Source: Eurosta solidaginis (taxonomy: Eukaryota; Arthropoda; Insecta; Diptera; Tephritidae). From it: a stretch of DNA of 64,000 bases. Of the stretch, positions 21,743 through 33,110 are shown one piece after another. The stretch spans positions 263,690,392 to 263,754,391 of the forward strand of contig NC_090323.1 in the NCBI RefSeq assembly GCF_040869045.1, given 5' to 3'. The notes under the pieces were generated by a model. The model was not told where the DNA came from, made no database searches, and saw only the letters and a list, made by a program, of their open reading frames with translations. Both the position numbers and the translations under genes were made by a program. Positions within the stretch are counted from its first letter, which is position 1. Each line of letters opens with the position of its first letter.

Positions 21743-21937
21743 TGTTATGTATGAAACGAGATGGCAGCGCCACGACAATAAATTATTTATATATACATCT
21801 GGCAACTGTGTTGCCAGAACATTCTTTATATTCTTCTTTATTACTTTTTTATCTTTCAATTGATACTTTGACGCATTAACTTTAAAATGTAACAATTAAA
21901 TTATTTCATTAATTAAATAAACACTCATATATAAAAG
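21743..21937 (+). repeat. 3' LTR of gypsy element
   Basis: 195 bp, starts TGTTATGTATG, followed by the target duplicate 'ctgc'. Confidence 0.93.
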
Positions 21938-22095
21938 CTGCAATAATATAAGCCAATGAGGATGTGCTTTTTGCTGCGACTAAATAGCGCTTACTCGCAG
22001 CAAACTGCGACAACGAACAGTAAATAGTAGCATAATAAATCACAGACTGCTTAATTCATATTGGCGCAACTAGTTGTTATGCTATAACGAGAATA

Positions 22096-22765
22096 CCCTG
22101 CAAAAATTTTTGGATTATGTGTTCCATTTTCTTCATGTTGGAGTACTCTAACAATACTCCTTTGCAATGCGTTTGCGGACCACCATCAGCCGATCATTGC
22201 TCGTTTTTTAATGACCGTGATCACAACACGATGACGATCGAACATAGTTGCCAAAAGTAAAATATTGCATACCAATAAGTGATGATAAAATTTTCTATGG
22301 CAACTCTGATAAAATTCAACAGCGCACTGGTTTTATGTATACATACTATAGTATAGAGAAATATTAGTTTCTTTATTCACGGAAATGCTAAATAACATAA
22401 GAATATTCGTAGTATAAAATATAAAAGTTGTATTGCCCCTCTTCATTTACTTTAATTTTAAATTAATTCACTCCGATGATTCTTTCCGACAACACAATTC
22501 CTTTTTAGTATTTTGGCATATGATCCTCTGTGGGTGATCCATGGAGTACTACAGTGAAAGTACTTTGGGAAGTACTCTCACGTATGTACTCTATGTAATA
22601 CTCACAAACAAAGCGAGAGTGGGATCACCTACTCCTCTCCTAGGACATCGCAATGTTAATTGGAGCACATTATTTGTATGAATACAGATTAGTTTTGGAA
22701 CACTCCTATACTCCCAAAGGAGTATTCCTTACACTATTTATGGAGTAATCGCGTTTTTTGAAGGG
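22096..22765. mobile_element. 670-bp TA-flanked MITE
   Basis: The left end is CCCTGCAAAAATTTTTGG and the right end, reversed, CCCTTCAAAAAACGCG. Each side is flanked by TA (22094-22095, 22766-22767). Internal words such as 'ggagtactc' and 'aatactcc' recur in both orientations. TA duplications suggest Tc1/mariner or a similar superfamily. No coding capacity is seen. Confidence 0.6.
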
Positions 22766-22767
22766 TA

Positions 22768-23079
22768 ATGTTTGGGTATGAGATTGTGATTAATTAATAA
22801 CGCGATCGTGAGCTGTACTGTGATCATGTAGATCTTCAATTACTGTTCAGTTAAATTTAAGTCTAGTCTTTGAATGTAGTTTGATATATGGGGGAATACA
22901 AAATGTAAGCATAGAGTAAGTATGCATACGACATTGGTATGCTGTATAATACAGAATGTAAGGGTAAGTGTAGTCACTACTCTGTGGCGTAATGTGGGGA
23001 CAATGTACGTTGTAGAGCAGATTTGACCGAAATTAGACACCAAATTAATGCAAGGTAAGACGTGTTATCAATGTGCTGC
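22768..23079. other. No gene seen
   Basis: About 300 bp of AT-rich DNA without motif; the minus frame 22840-23043 looks like chance. Confidence 0.4.
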
Positions 23080-23600
23080 TGATAAGTTATCGGTAAATTA
23101 TTGACGGGTAGTGGGCGTGTTGTTCATTTTTTGTTGACGAATTATCGGTTTTTTTAGGTTTGTCATAGATGAGGTACGGGCGTGTTATCGATTTGTTATC
23201 TAATTGTTATAAATTTGCCAACGATAACAAATGTTATCAATGAGCTACCGCTTTTTTATTGTTGAGTTATCACTTTTTAATGGAAAATCTATATGTTTAT
23301 TATGGAAAATTATCGATTATTTTTCGAGAAGTTATCGATATGTTAAAATTTGTCCTTTTGTTATAGAAAATAATCTAAATTTTATATAGAAAAGCAATCG
23401 TTTATGCATAAAAAATGTATAGGTATATTATAACGAAGTTATGTCTAAAAATTATCAAAAAGTTGTCGATTTGCTATTGAAGAGTTATTTTTTTTCATCA
23501 AAAATTGTCGACATGACTGCGAAAAACTATCAATTTGTTATCGGAGTGTCGCTTATTCGTCATCGGTTTGTTGTAAAGCAGATACCGATGATAGGTCAAT
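23080..23600. repeat. Degenerate TTATCGAT / GATAAC repeat
   Basis: Words such as 'gttatcg', 'ttatcgat', 'agttatc' recur every 20-40 bp for 500 bp. The same vocabulary in the other orientation (aaatcgataac) appears at 45440-45640 and briefly at 10230-10285. Confidence 0.65.
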
Positions 23601-23689
23601 AAAAAACTGATGGCACATCTGTAACCCGTCCTTTTACAAGCTGATATGAATGCAATAAATAAATTAAATAACGACTGTTTAGTATTGGT

Positions 23690-24667
23690 TTTCACCGCTT
23701 AGAAGTCAATGAAGCTCTTCTCAAGAACCAACAAATAATTTGTTTCTGGTAAAGTTAACTGTTATGTTATGTTACTTCAATCCCAATATGAGCTCTAGTT
23801 AAGCTTGAAACATTAGCTTTCTAGACGTACACCTGTGAGCTCGCGCGTCGAGTTTCGCGCGAACTTCATACTCACGTCCTTTTTATAATGAATACTGATC
23901 ATTTAAAACATCTCCAATTTAGAAGGAATAACTCTCTCGTGTATATGTATGTATGTAAAATTATATGCTTGTTAATTGAAAGCTTATCAAAATTGAATAA
24001 ACTGAAAGAAATGGTGCTAGTAAAATCAACAAATCTGTTCTGTTGTTCTTGACTTAACGGAGATTCGGTGAAATTCATCGAATTATGGTGAATTCGACCG
24101 AGTTCTTTGTCAAGCGAGCAAATTACTTCAGACATTTCAACAGTTAACAAAATTTTGTAAAATTTATAGATTCCTAATCAATCTAACTGATTTTTATGTT
24201 AACACAACTGATCTTACAGGTCATTTCAACAGCGAACAATGGTGAATGCATGAGCAAATTTCAAAGAGAATTCTACGCTCACTGCGCTCTCTACTTTGTA
24301 CTTATGACGATGGTGCTCCTTGCTTAAAAAAAAAAACACCAAAATAAGAAAACCACCAAATCGAAAAAACACACAAATTGGGAAAACAACAAAAAAATAG
24401 TTTTTCAGTTATCAGTACAAAAAAAACCTTTTTTGAATTTAATGTGCATAACACTGCAAGAAATTATGCGATACTAGGACACCTATTTATCGGGTACAAT
24501 TTTGCAACTTTTCCTCCAAGCGAAATGCAAAATTGCGCTCTCTTGTTGCAAAAGTTTTGTTTGAACGAACAGGATGTTTCCAAAATTGGTAACATTTTGT
24601 TCAAGTTTTTACGAATTTTCACTCACGCGAACGAATCTTATAAAATAATAAAAAACGTCCTTTTTAT
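23690..24667. other. No gene seen
   Basis: AT-rich DNA; frames 23899-24150 (minus) and 24378-24677 (plus) lack recognisable domains. Confidence 0.4.
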
Positions 24668-25989
24668 ACTCAGTTGAGCAGAGCTCACATAGTATATTAA
24701 CTTTGATTGGATAACGGTTGGTTGTACAGGTATAAAGGAATCGAGATAGATATAGACTTCCACAATTCAAAATCATCAGTATCGAAAAAAAAATTCGATT
24801 GAGCCATGGCCGTCCGTCCGTCCGTCCGTCCGTTAACACGATAACTTGAGTAAATTTTGAGGTATCTTGATGAAATTTGGTATGTAGGTTCCTGGGCACT
24901 CATCTCAGATCTCTATTTAAAATGAACGATATCGGACAATAACCACGCCCACTTTTTCGATATCGAAAATTTCGAAAAATCGAAAAAGTGCGATAATTCT
25001 TTACCAAATACGGATAAAGCGATGAAACACGGTAGGTTAGTTGAACTTATGACGCAGAATAGAAAACTAGTAAAATTTTGGACAATGGGCGTGGAACCGC
25101 CCACTTTTAAAAGAAGGTAATTTAGAAGTTTTGCAAGCTGTAATTTGGCAGTCGTTGAAGATATCATGATGAAATTTGGCAGGAACGTTACTCTTATTAC
25201 TATATCTATGCTTAATAAAAATTTGCAAAATCGGAGAACGACCACGCCCACTTTTTAAAAAAAAAATTTTTTAAAGTCAAATTTTAAAAGAAAAGTTAAT
25301 ATCTTTACAGTATAAAAGTAAACTATGTCAACATTCAACTCCAGTAATGATATGGTGCAAAAAAATACAAAAATAAAAGAAATTTTCAAAATGGGCGTGG
25401 CTCCGCCCTTTTTCATTTAATTTGTCTAGGATACTTTTAATGCCATATGTCGAACAAAACATTATCATTCCTTGTGAAATTTGGTAGAGGCTTAGATTCT
25501 AGGATGATAACTGTTTTCTGTGAAAAAGGGCGAAATCGATTGAAGCCACGCCCAGTTTTTATACATAGTCGACCGTCTGTCCTTCCGCTCGGCCGTTAAC
25601 ACGATAACTTGAGCAAAAATCGATATATCTTTACTAAACTCAGTTCACGTACTTATCTGAACTCACTTTGTATTGGTGTAAAAAATGGCTGAAATCCGAC
25701 TATGACCACGCCCATTTTTTCGATATCGAAAACTACTAAAAATGAAAAAAATGCTATAATATACCAAATACGAAAAAAGGGATGAAACATGGTAATTGGA
25801 TTGGTCTATTGGAGCAAAATATAACTTTAGAAAAAAACTTTGTAAAATGGGTGTGACACCTACCATATTAAGTAGAAGAAAATGAAAAAGTTTTGCAGGG
25901 CGAAATCAAAAGCCCTTGGAATCTTGGAAGGATAACTGTTCGTGGTATTACATATATAAATAAATTAGCGGTACCCGACAGATGATGTT

Positions 25990-26602
25990 CTGGGTCACCC
26001 TGGTCCACATTTTGGTCGATATCTCGAAAACGACTTCACATATACAACTACCACCACTCCCTTTTAAAACCCCCATTAATACCTTTAATTTGATATCCAT
26101 ATTGTACAAACACATTATAGAGTCACCCCTGGTCCACCTTTATGGCGATATCTCGAAAGGGTGTCCACCTATAGAACTAAGGCCCACTCCCTTTTAAAAT
26201 ACTCATTAACACCTTTCATTTGATACCCATATTGTACAAACGCATTCTATAGTCACCCGTGGTCCACGTTTATGGCGACAACCCGAAAGGGCGTCCAACC
26301 ATAGAACTAAGGCCCATCCCCTTTTAAAATACTTATTAGCACCTTTCGTTCTATACCCATATTGTACAAAAGCATTCTAGAGTCAACCTTGGTCCACCTT
26401 TATAACGATATTCCGAAAAGGCGTCCACCTATAGAACTAAGGCCCACGCCTTTTTAAAATACTCATTAACACCTTTCATTTGATACCCATATCGTACAAA
26501 CAAATTCTAGAGTCACCCCTGGTCCACCTTTATGGCGATATCTCGAAAAGGCGCCCACCTATAGAGCTAAGACCCACTCCCTTTCAAAATACTCATTAAC
26601 AC
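25990..26602. repeat. 130-bp minisatellite of copy A, first half
   Basis: About five units, each containing 'tggtccacctttatggcgat', 'cgtccacctatagaactaag', 'cccactcccttttaaaat' and 'acacctttcatttgatac'. Unit spacing is about 127-132 bp. Confidence 0.9.
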
Positions 26603-26765
26603 TATGAGGTGGGTTTGGTCAAAGGCTGAGGTATGCTCAAGTCAATCCAGAGTCGGATGGAGGTCCCACTTCCCCCACCTAAATAAATACACAGTAAATT
26701 AGTGTTGATTTCGAACACGCACACACACGCGGCTCTCAGGCTAAAATATCCACAACCTTGAATCC

Positions 26766-26799
<34 letters not shown>

Positions 26800-28091
26800 T
26801 TCACTAGGTAGTGTTGCTGACAATATAGTGTAACCCAAGGACGACGGCTCTCCACAGAGAGAGTGAGATAGAGTGCTAGCTAAGCGGTGGCTGAGATGGT
26901 GAAGACGACGGTGGCTCTCGCTAAGAGGTGCTAACGGCGGTAGTAATGACGGCGGTAGTTAGGATCACGCCCAAGGAGAGAGTACTGAGTGACGGTGGCT
27001 CTCACCAAATAGCTATGACGACGGTGGTGGCTAGACTTCGGGATGGGATGTCCAAGGATCGGGATGGCGATGATGTTTTACCTACGGCGAAGTGTCTATA
27101 TTAGTATGAGGCTAGCTAACTACAATATATTGGCTCGGGTATTCGGCTAGGGTAGTAGGGGAGTTTGTCCCGCCGCAGGCGTTGGGAAGTGTTCCCCTCT
27201 TACCTGAGCCGTATATCCGTGCATTACCCTTCCTCTGAGTAATAGGGGGGGGGGGGGGGGGGGGGGGGTGAGTCCCGTCTTACTCAGAGGAGATGATAGC
27301 AAAATATTAGGGTTGCCCAATAGGCCGGGGGGGAAGTACCATCGGCAGAACCGACCTTGTAACTTTACCCCCCCCCCTCGACCCAAAGGGAGTCCCTGGA
27401 ATATGGGTAAGGCTGCCCAATAGGCCTGGGGGGAAGTACCATCGGCAGAGCCGACCTTGTAACTTTACCCCCCGTCGACCCAAAGGGAGCCCCTACAATG
27501 TATTTATATTGGCTCGAGCAGTCTACCAGAGTAGTGGGGAAATCCGCCCCGCCAATGGCGTTGGGACGGGTTTCCTTCCTACCCGAGAAGGCTGCTCGTG
27601 CATTACCTTTCCGATGAGTAATAAGGGGTGTGAATCCCGTCTTACTCACCATAAATGTGGGTAAACCTGCGGGGTGTCCGATAAGCAGGGGGGGCGTACC
27701 ATCGGTGGAACCGACCTTGTAACGCACCCTCCTAACCCAAAGGGCACCCCTTGTCGACCGCCAGTGGCGGCCAACACGCACTTACCTTACCTACGGCGAA
27801 GTGTGCCTGGTGTATTCCGGCCAATCATTTTATTCATAGGTAGCTATGAACACGTTGGGAATTATGCTCGCATTGTCGCGCACAGCGCGCCACGAATGAA
27901 AATTCCCAAGCATTGTGCGTTCACCATCGCTGGCTTGCTTTGTGCTTACGCGATGGTTGTTGGGCCGGTATGTATGTATATATGTATTTCGGTACATACA
28001 CTACTAGGGGTGGCAGTAAATGGAAAATATGATGTTAGGGGTGGGCGCTAAATAGGAAATAGATATTGTGGCGTAGCATTTGCTACGTTAC
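26603..28091. mobile_element. 1.49-kb insertion with internal duplication, unclassified
   Basis: It splits one minisatellite unit; the pentamer AACAC is present on both sides (26598-26602, 28092-28096), as a target duplication would be. Inside are an (AG)n run (26768-26798), 24 consecutive G (27245-27268), and two diverged direct repeats of about 350 bp sharing 'gtgcattaccttcc'-like text, 'gtcccgtcttactca', 'accatcggcagaaccgaccttgtaac' and 'cgacccaaagggag'. A 7-bp hairpin CGTAGCA-tt-TGCTACG lies at 28072-28087, close to the right end. No coding sequence or long terminal inverted repeats. A solo LTR or other non-autonomous element is possible. Confidence 0.6.
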
Positions 28092-28717
28092 AACACCTTT
28101 CATTTGATACTCATATCGTACAAACAAATTCTAGAGTCACCCCTGGTCCACCTGTATGGCGATATCTCGAAATGGCGTCCACCCATAGAACTAAGGCCCA
28201 CTCCCTTTTAAAATACTCATTAACACCTTTCATTTGATACCCATATCGTACAAACAAATTCTAGAGTCACCCCGGGTCCACCTTTATGGCGATATCTCGA
28301 AAAGGCGTCCACCCATAGAACTAAGGCCCACTCCCTTTTAAAATAATCATTAACACCTTTCGTTTGATACCCATATTGTACAAACGCATTCTAGAGTCAC
28401 CCCTGGTCCACCTTTCTGGCGATATCTTGAAAAGGCGCCCACCTATAGAACTAAGACCCACTCCCTTTCAAAATACTCATTAACACCTTTCATTTGATAC
28501 CCATATCGTACAAACAAATTCTAGAGTCACCCCTGGTCCACCTTTATGGCGATATCTCGAAAAGGCGTCCACCCATAGAACTAAGGCCCACTCCCTTTTA
28601 AAATAATCTTTAACACCTTTCGTTTGATACCCATATTGTACAAACGCATTCTAGAGTCACCCCTGGTCCACGTTTATGGCGATATCTCGAAAAGGCGTCC
28701 ACCCATAGAACTAAGGT
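28092..28717. repeat. 130-bp minisatellite of copy A, second half
   Basis: About five further units of the same minisatellite as 25990-26602, resuming mid-unit after the insertion. The last unit breaks at 'gaactaagg', where non-LTR sequence begins. Confidence 0.9.
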
Positions 28718-28724
28718 AAGATTA

Positions 28725-29295
28725 AGAAAGACAACCCTGGTCCACCGCCATCTTACACCGATGTAGGGTGGTTCCAGGGCAATGTCAAGCTAATTGCCTG
28801 TGACGACGCCAGGTCAGTAAACCTCTATAGGGCCGCCGTCACGCTGATAGGGGTGATATATCCGGGCGCGCGCCTCAAGGTAGTGGAGGTGCGTGATATC
28901 CCCTCACGACCAAGTGACGCCGACGGACCCAGCTGACATCCTGGAGCTGCTCCAGGATTACAACCCGCCACAGGTTTGGAAGTCAACCCGGATAAAACCG
29001 AGCTTGTCCTCTTCACGAGGAGGTACAAAGTACCAAATTTTACACCGCCAAGAATTGGGGGCACGTTCTAAGCGTTTAGCGATCAAGTCAAGTATTTGGG
29101 AGTCATTCTGGATAGGAAGCTATTATGGCGTGACCATATAGTGGAGCGATCCAAGAAGCAGAACAGTTCACCTGCAAGAGGGCAATTGGCACCTCCTGGG
29201 GATTCTCCCCTAAGGTGACCTACTGCATTTACACAGCCATTGTGCGCCCGATTCTTCTTTATGGTGCCTTGGTCTGGTGGCCTGCACTAGCTAAA
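28725..29295 (+). pseudogene. Non-LTR retrotransposon remnant: ORF1 tail fused to RT
   Basis: First part (28730-28960): a DUF4780-like ORF1 C-terminus ('VKLIACDDARSVNLYRAAVT', 'PGARLKVVEVRDIP', then in a shifted frame 'DPADILELLQDYNP'). It passes directly into the thumb side of a reverse transcriptase: 'GLEVNPDKTELVLFTRR', 'VKYLGVILDRKLLWRDHI', 'YCIYTAIVRPILLYGA'. The end of ORF1 and most of ORF2 (endonuclease and RT active site) are deleted, and at least two frameshifts are present. The sequence resumes after a SINE at 29657. The clade is jockey- or I-like by these motifs. Confidence 0.85.
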
Positions 29296-29655
29296 AAAAA
29301 AAAATAAATGTAAGGCGCGATAACCTTCGAAGAGATCTAAGGCCGAGCTTCTCTACCAATTTGCGTCGTGCTCCTATTGATTTTCCCTACAAATCGGCCG
29401 GACGGGACCTACATGTTTTATGCCGACTCCGAACGGCATCTGCAAGGCAGATGAGTTTTCACTGAGAGCTTTTCTTGACAGAAATACACCCGGAGCGCTT
29501 GCTAAACACTGCCTAGGGGCGACCCCGCTTAGAAAAATTTTCTTCTAATTGAAAAACCTTATTTCTAAAATTTTGATTTGCTTTGCCCGGGGTGTGAACC
29601 CAGGGCATACGGTGTGGTAGGCGGAGCACGCTACCATCACACCACGGTGGCCGCC
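29296..29655 (-). mobile_element. tRNA-derived SINE (most complete copy)
   Basis: Read on the minus strand it starts GGCGGCCACCGTGGTGTGAT; the A-box-like TGGTGTGATGG and the B-box-like GGTTCACACCCCGG are spaced as in a tRNA promoter for RNA polymerase III. A body of about 270 bp follows and ends in a T/A-rich tail. It splits the RT gene of the non-LTR remnant: coding continues at 29657, and 'taaaa' appears at both borders as a short target duplication. Related copies lie at 162-345 and 41341-41636. Confidence 0.85.
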
Positions 29656-29745
29656 GTTAAAAGTACCTATCTTAAAATGCTTCAAAAGGTGCAACGGTGT
29701 TCGGAGCTCTGCATTACCAGGGCTCTCGGCTCCACTCCAGATTCC
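29656..29745 (+). pseudogene. Non-LTR RT remnant, continuation after the SINE
   Basis: Translates as 'YLKMLQKVQRCSELCITRAL', the segment that follows the 'YGALVWWPAL' block in jockey/I-like RT C-termini. This shows that the SINE inserted into the already present element. Coding similarity ends near 29745, where the flanking repeat 'attccgttacata' starts. Confidence 0.85.
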
Positions 29746-29804
29746 GTTACATACATACATGGATACATAGATAGATACAGGCCAAGCTAATAAAAGCGTG
29801 TTAA
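29741..29804. repeat. Direct repeat flanking the 123-bp satellite, left copy
   Basis: 'attccgttacata...caggccaagctaataaaagcgtgttaa' occurs here and, without an internal 24-bp ACATAGATAG-type stretch, at 31141-31180. Confidence 0.85.
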
Positions 29805-29879
29805 AAAGGGCTCTTTCGTAGATGTGCCATGCATCCCCTTCTATCATTAATAAAGGAATGCGTTCTTCGAATTATGTGC

Positions 29880-31115
29880 AAGGTTTCAAATCAATGGCCA
29901 TTTGGGGTGGTCATAAGTTCAATTGACCTTATATCCGTTAACCTTATGTCACCACCCTATCACATTATTGCATTTTCATTGAGCCTTGATACGTGTGCAA
30001 AGTTTCAATCAAACTTATGGCCATTCAAAGTTGTAATAAGGGATTGACCTTATGGCCGTTGACCTTATGTCGCCACACCATCAAATTAATGCATTGTCAT
30101 CGAGCCCTGATACGTGTGCAAAGTTTCAATGAAACTTATGGCCATTCAAAGTGGTAATAACGCCAATTGGCCTTATGGCCGTTGACCTTATGTCACCACA
30201 CCATCACATTAATGCATTATCATCGAGCCTTGATACGTGTGCAAAGCTTCAATCAAACGTATGGCCATTAAAAGTGGTAATAAGGCAAATTGGCCTTATG
30301 TCACCGCACCATCACATTAATGCATTGTCATCGAGCCTTGATACGTGTGCAAAGTTTCAATCAAACTTATGGCCATTCAAAGTGATAATAAGGCCAATTG
30401 ACCTTATGGCCGTTGACCTCATGTCACCACACCATCACATTAATGCATTGTCATCGAGCCTTGATACGTGTGCAAAGTTTCAGTCAAACTTATGGCCATT
30501 CAAAGTGGTAATAAGGCCAATTGACCTTATGGCCGTTGACCTTATGTCACCACACCATCACATTAATGCATTTTCATCGAGCCTTGATACGTGTGCACAG
30601 TTTCAATCAAACTTATGGCCACTAAAAGTGGTAATAAGGCCAATTGAACTTATGGCCATTGACCTTATGTCACCGCACCATCACATTAATGCATTGTCAT
30701 CGAGCCATGATACGTGTGCAAAGTTTCAGTCAAACTTGTGGCCATTCAAAGTGATAATAAGGCCAATTGACCTTATGGCCGTTGACCTTATGTCACCACA
30801 CCATCACATTAATGCATTGCCATCGAGCCTTGATACGTGTGCAAAGTTTCAATCAAACTTATGGCCATTCAAAGTGGTAATAAGGCCAATTGACCTTATG
30901 GCCGTTGACCTTATGTCACCGCACCATCACATTAATGCATTTTCATCGAGCCTTGATACGTGTGCAAAGTTGCAATTAAACTTATGGCCATTCAAAGTGG
31001 TAATAAGGCCAATTGACCTTATGGCCGTTGACCTTATGTCACCGCACCATTACATTAATGCATTGTCATCGGTCCTTGATACGTATGCAAAGTTTCAAAT
31101 TAATCAGACTTCTAG
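29880..31115 (+). repeat. 123-bp satellite array, about 10 copies, reads as an open frame
   Basis: The unit holds 'aaacttatggccattcaaag', 'ggccaattgaccttatggcc', 'gttgaccttatgtcaccaca', 'catcacattaatgcattgtc' and 'gagccttgatacgtgtgcaaag'. The period is 123 bp, a multiple of three, so a 324-codon frame (30151-31125) stays open by repetition alone. One unit has a 24-bp deletion that also keeps frame. No start context, domain or codon bias suggests a protein. Units are about 90-95% alike, so the array is fairly young. Confidence 0.9.
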
Positions 31116-31140
31116 AAACCGGTGAAAATTAAGCTAAAAG

Positions 31141-31180
31141 ATTCCGTTACATACAGGCCAAGCTAATAAAAGCGTGTTAA
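31141..31180. repeat. Direct repeat flanking the satellite, right copy
   Basis: Matches 29741-29804 except for an internal gap; the two copies enclose the satellite array and 75 bp of leader. Confidence 0.85.
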
Positions 31181-33106
31181 TAATTGAGAATCAGTTTCGT
31201 TACTATTATTTTCATTTCTATTTGAAAAGTGAAGTGACGCGCAGCGAAGTTCAAAACTATAAATTGAATAAATTATAAAAAAATAAAATTTGGTGACAGT
31301 GCGTTTAATAAAGCAAAGTAATAAAGTGTATAATATGTAATTGTAAGGTTGAAATAAAGTTCTTGAAACCGACGCCAATGTGATTTAACAAACGGTGCAT
31401 GTCCTTATTTTCGCTAGAGCATGTAATAACGCGTGTGTGAATATGTATGTAGCATATATATATATGTATGTATCAAACATGCGTATTTATGTATTCACAT
31501 ATTTACGTATATATATGACAACATACTTTCGTACAAAGCTGCCGATGGTAATTAGGTACAAGTTTTTTTTTAATTCAGATTTAATTTATTATTATTTTAA
31601 TTAATATTACTAAACATAGCAATGAAATCATTAAAAATGAAATGTAGTTGTGTGTAATTTATACAAATAAAAAAAAACTGCGTCAGTTTAAAAATATATT
31701 TATCCGGCTTTTATTTTTACCACAGGTATTAATTTCATAGGTATGAACAGAAAACTCTGTTGATGTCAAAGTTTACGCTAGTAATCTAGAAAAACGGAAA
31801 AAAGCTGTTATTTCAATAGACTTCACTGTCAGTGGAAATTTCGACAATAAACACTGTTAATTTAACATTTTACGCTTGTTATTTCGAATGAACAGAAATC
31901 CCTTTCATATTAACAGTTTTGATTGGTATTCTTAGAGCGACAGTAATAATTGTTAATTTAACAAAATTATGGGTAAAGTATAATGAAACTTTTTTTGTTT
32001 ATTTGACTACTAAAACGGTCAATTACGAAATAACGATTTGTGCGCAGTTGATTCAACATCTTGTTGCGATGGATAAAAATTGACAGAAATTTCGGTTGAA
32101 TCCACCCGTATTTCGGTTGATTTTACCAGTCTTTTTTTTCAGTGTATACTTACAAAATTCTATAAGAACGTTGCTAAAATCTAAGCGTCCTCCAAGTCCT
32201 CAACTGAACATAGCAATTGCAAAAAAAAACTAAAAATTTTGTAAAATATGCAAATGTTTGCATTCTTATTTGCTTCAAAATTATTGCATGGAAAATTCCA
32301 GAATTTTTTCCTGAATTTTTTCATCATTTTTGTTTTTCCCACTACATGTTTTATGATACTGAATTTGTTTTCATGCCACAAATTGGCGACAATTTAGTGT
32401 CCATTGTTCAAACTAAAAACTTTTTCAGCGGTAACAAAAAAAAATAAATTTACAAAAACTATGCTATGTACATATATTTCAAATTAACGTTAAGTTGTGG
32501 AATCCATTTAAAAGGGTTTGCTATTTCGTCGCAGTCAATGCGGTGGTGGGGAGGCTTTTGTTGTTGGTGTTGTTAGCCACCTAGTTAAAATTGTGCAACA
32601 TTTATCATGGTCACCGAAGGAAAAGTGCTGACACCAAATCATTTTGTGTATTTAAATTTCATGATATTTTTTTTTGCACAAAATTCTTCATTATTAATGA
32701 GATTTTCAAAAATGATTTGTAGCGCTCATGCAAATTGTGCAATTGTCACAATAAATTCTCGTGCGCTCGATTTCACTAAATATTGTACATTTTTTTATCG
32801 CAGTCTTGCATCATTGCTAATCATAGCATTGGCTTGCAAATTCTGTCCGGTAATGACAGCGAAATCAAGATCGCGATCAAGTACGTTTGATGGCAATACT
32901 TTTGTGGTGGTAAAATGGAAATGCCTTGTATGAGTGTTTATGTAAATTATATTAAATATATTATAAAATTTAAATTTTAGTTTTTTTTATATTATAATGC
33001 AACTTTATTTATGTTGCCATTTTTATTTAATGCAAACTAATCTTTCTCACTAAGTTCATCACTTTTTCAATAATAATTTATATACATATTTAAATACATA
33101 TGTATA
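31181..33106. other. No gene seen; possible decayed MITE near 31.7-32.15 kb
   Basis: AT-rich. The right part 'ttcggttgattttaccagtctttttttcagtgta' (about 32112-32146) looks like the end of a 'CACTGAAAAAAA' type element, but I could not find a convincing partner end. Frames 32181-32447 and 32607-32933 lack motifs. Confidence 0.3.
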
Positions 33107-33110
33107 ATAT

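Larger units (their letters stand above)
18499..21937 (+). mobile_element. Deleted Ty3/gypsy-type LTR retrotransposon
   Basis: Flanked by 195-bp direct LTRs (18499-18693, 21743-21937) and a short target duplication (ctgc, possibly gctgc). Gag, zinc knuckles and protease occupy one frame; the reverse transcriptase and integrase survive only in pieces, with in-frame stops and deletions. LTRs differ at four positions I can count (about 2%), so it inserted fairly recently yet is already defective. The order PR-RT-IN and the tRNA-Leu primer site fit the gypsy superfamily. Confidence 0.92.
24668..28717 (-). repeat. Long non-coding repeat, copy A (interrupted)
   Basis: The unit runs from 'tactcagttgagcagagctc' through text such as 'cgataacttgagtaaattttgaggtatcttg', several copies of 'ccacgcccactttt' and 'gggcgtgg', into a 130-bp minisatellite (about 26000-26602 and 28092-28717). 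It aligns over its whole length, in reverse, with 42676-45115. There is a (CCGT)n run at 24810-24833. A 1.5-kb insertion splits the minisatellite, and a non-LTR fragment ends the copy at 28717. From memory this family is very common in tephritid genomes; its transposition class is unclear to me. Strand here is relative to copy B taken as plus. Confidence 0.8.

Noticed and set aside
24810..24833. CRISPR-like or other spaced repeat
   Set aside because: It is a plain (CCGT)n microsatellite within the long repeat; no spaced array exists in the window and the genome is eukaryotic.
27365..27781. 138-codon minus-strand frame in the GC-rich insertion
   Set aside because: Lies across internal repeats of a mobile insertion; composition (Arg/Gly/Thr) follows the GC-rich repeat and no domain is visible.
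26603..28091. Helitron, because a hairpin lies near the right end
   Set aside because: No TC start or CTRR end, and a 5-bp direct duplicate is present, which Helitrons do not make.
29578..29655. tRNA gene in the 29.6-kb SINE head
   Set aside because: Only A/B-box-like parts are present; anticodon and acceptor stems do not pair and the 3' body is SINE-like.
30151..31125. 324-codon open frame as a His-rich repeat protein gene
   Set aside because: It is explained by a 123-bp satellite whose period is divisible by three; no domain, promoter or start context supports a gene.
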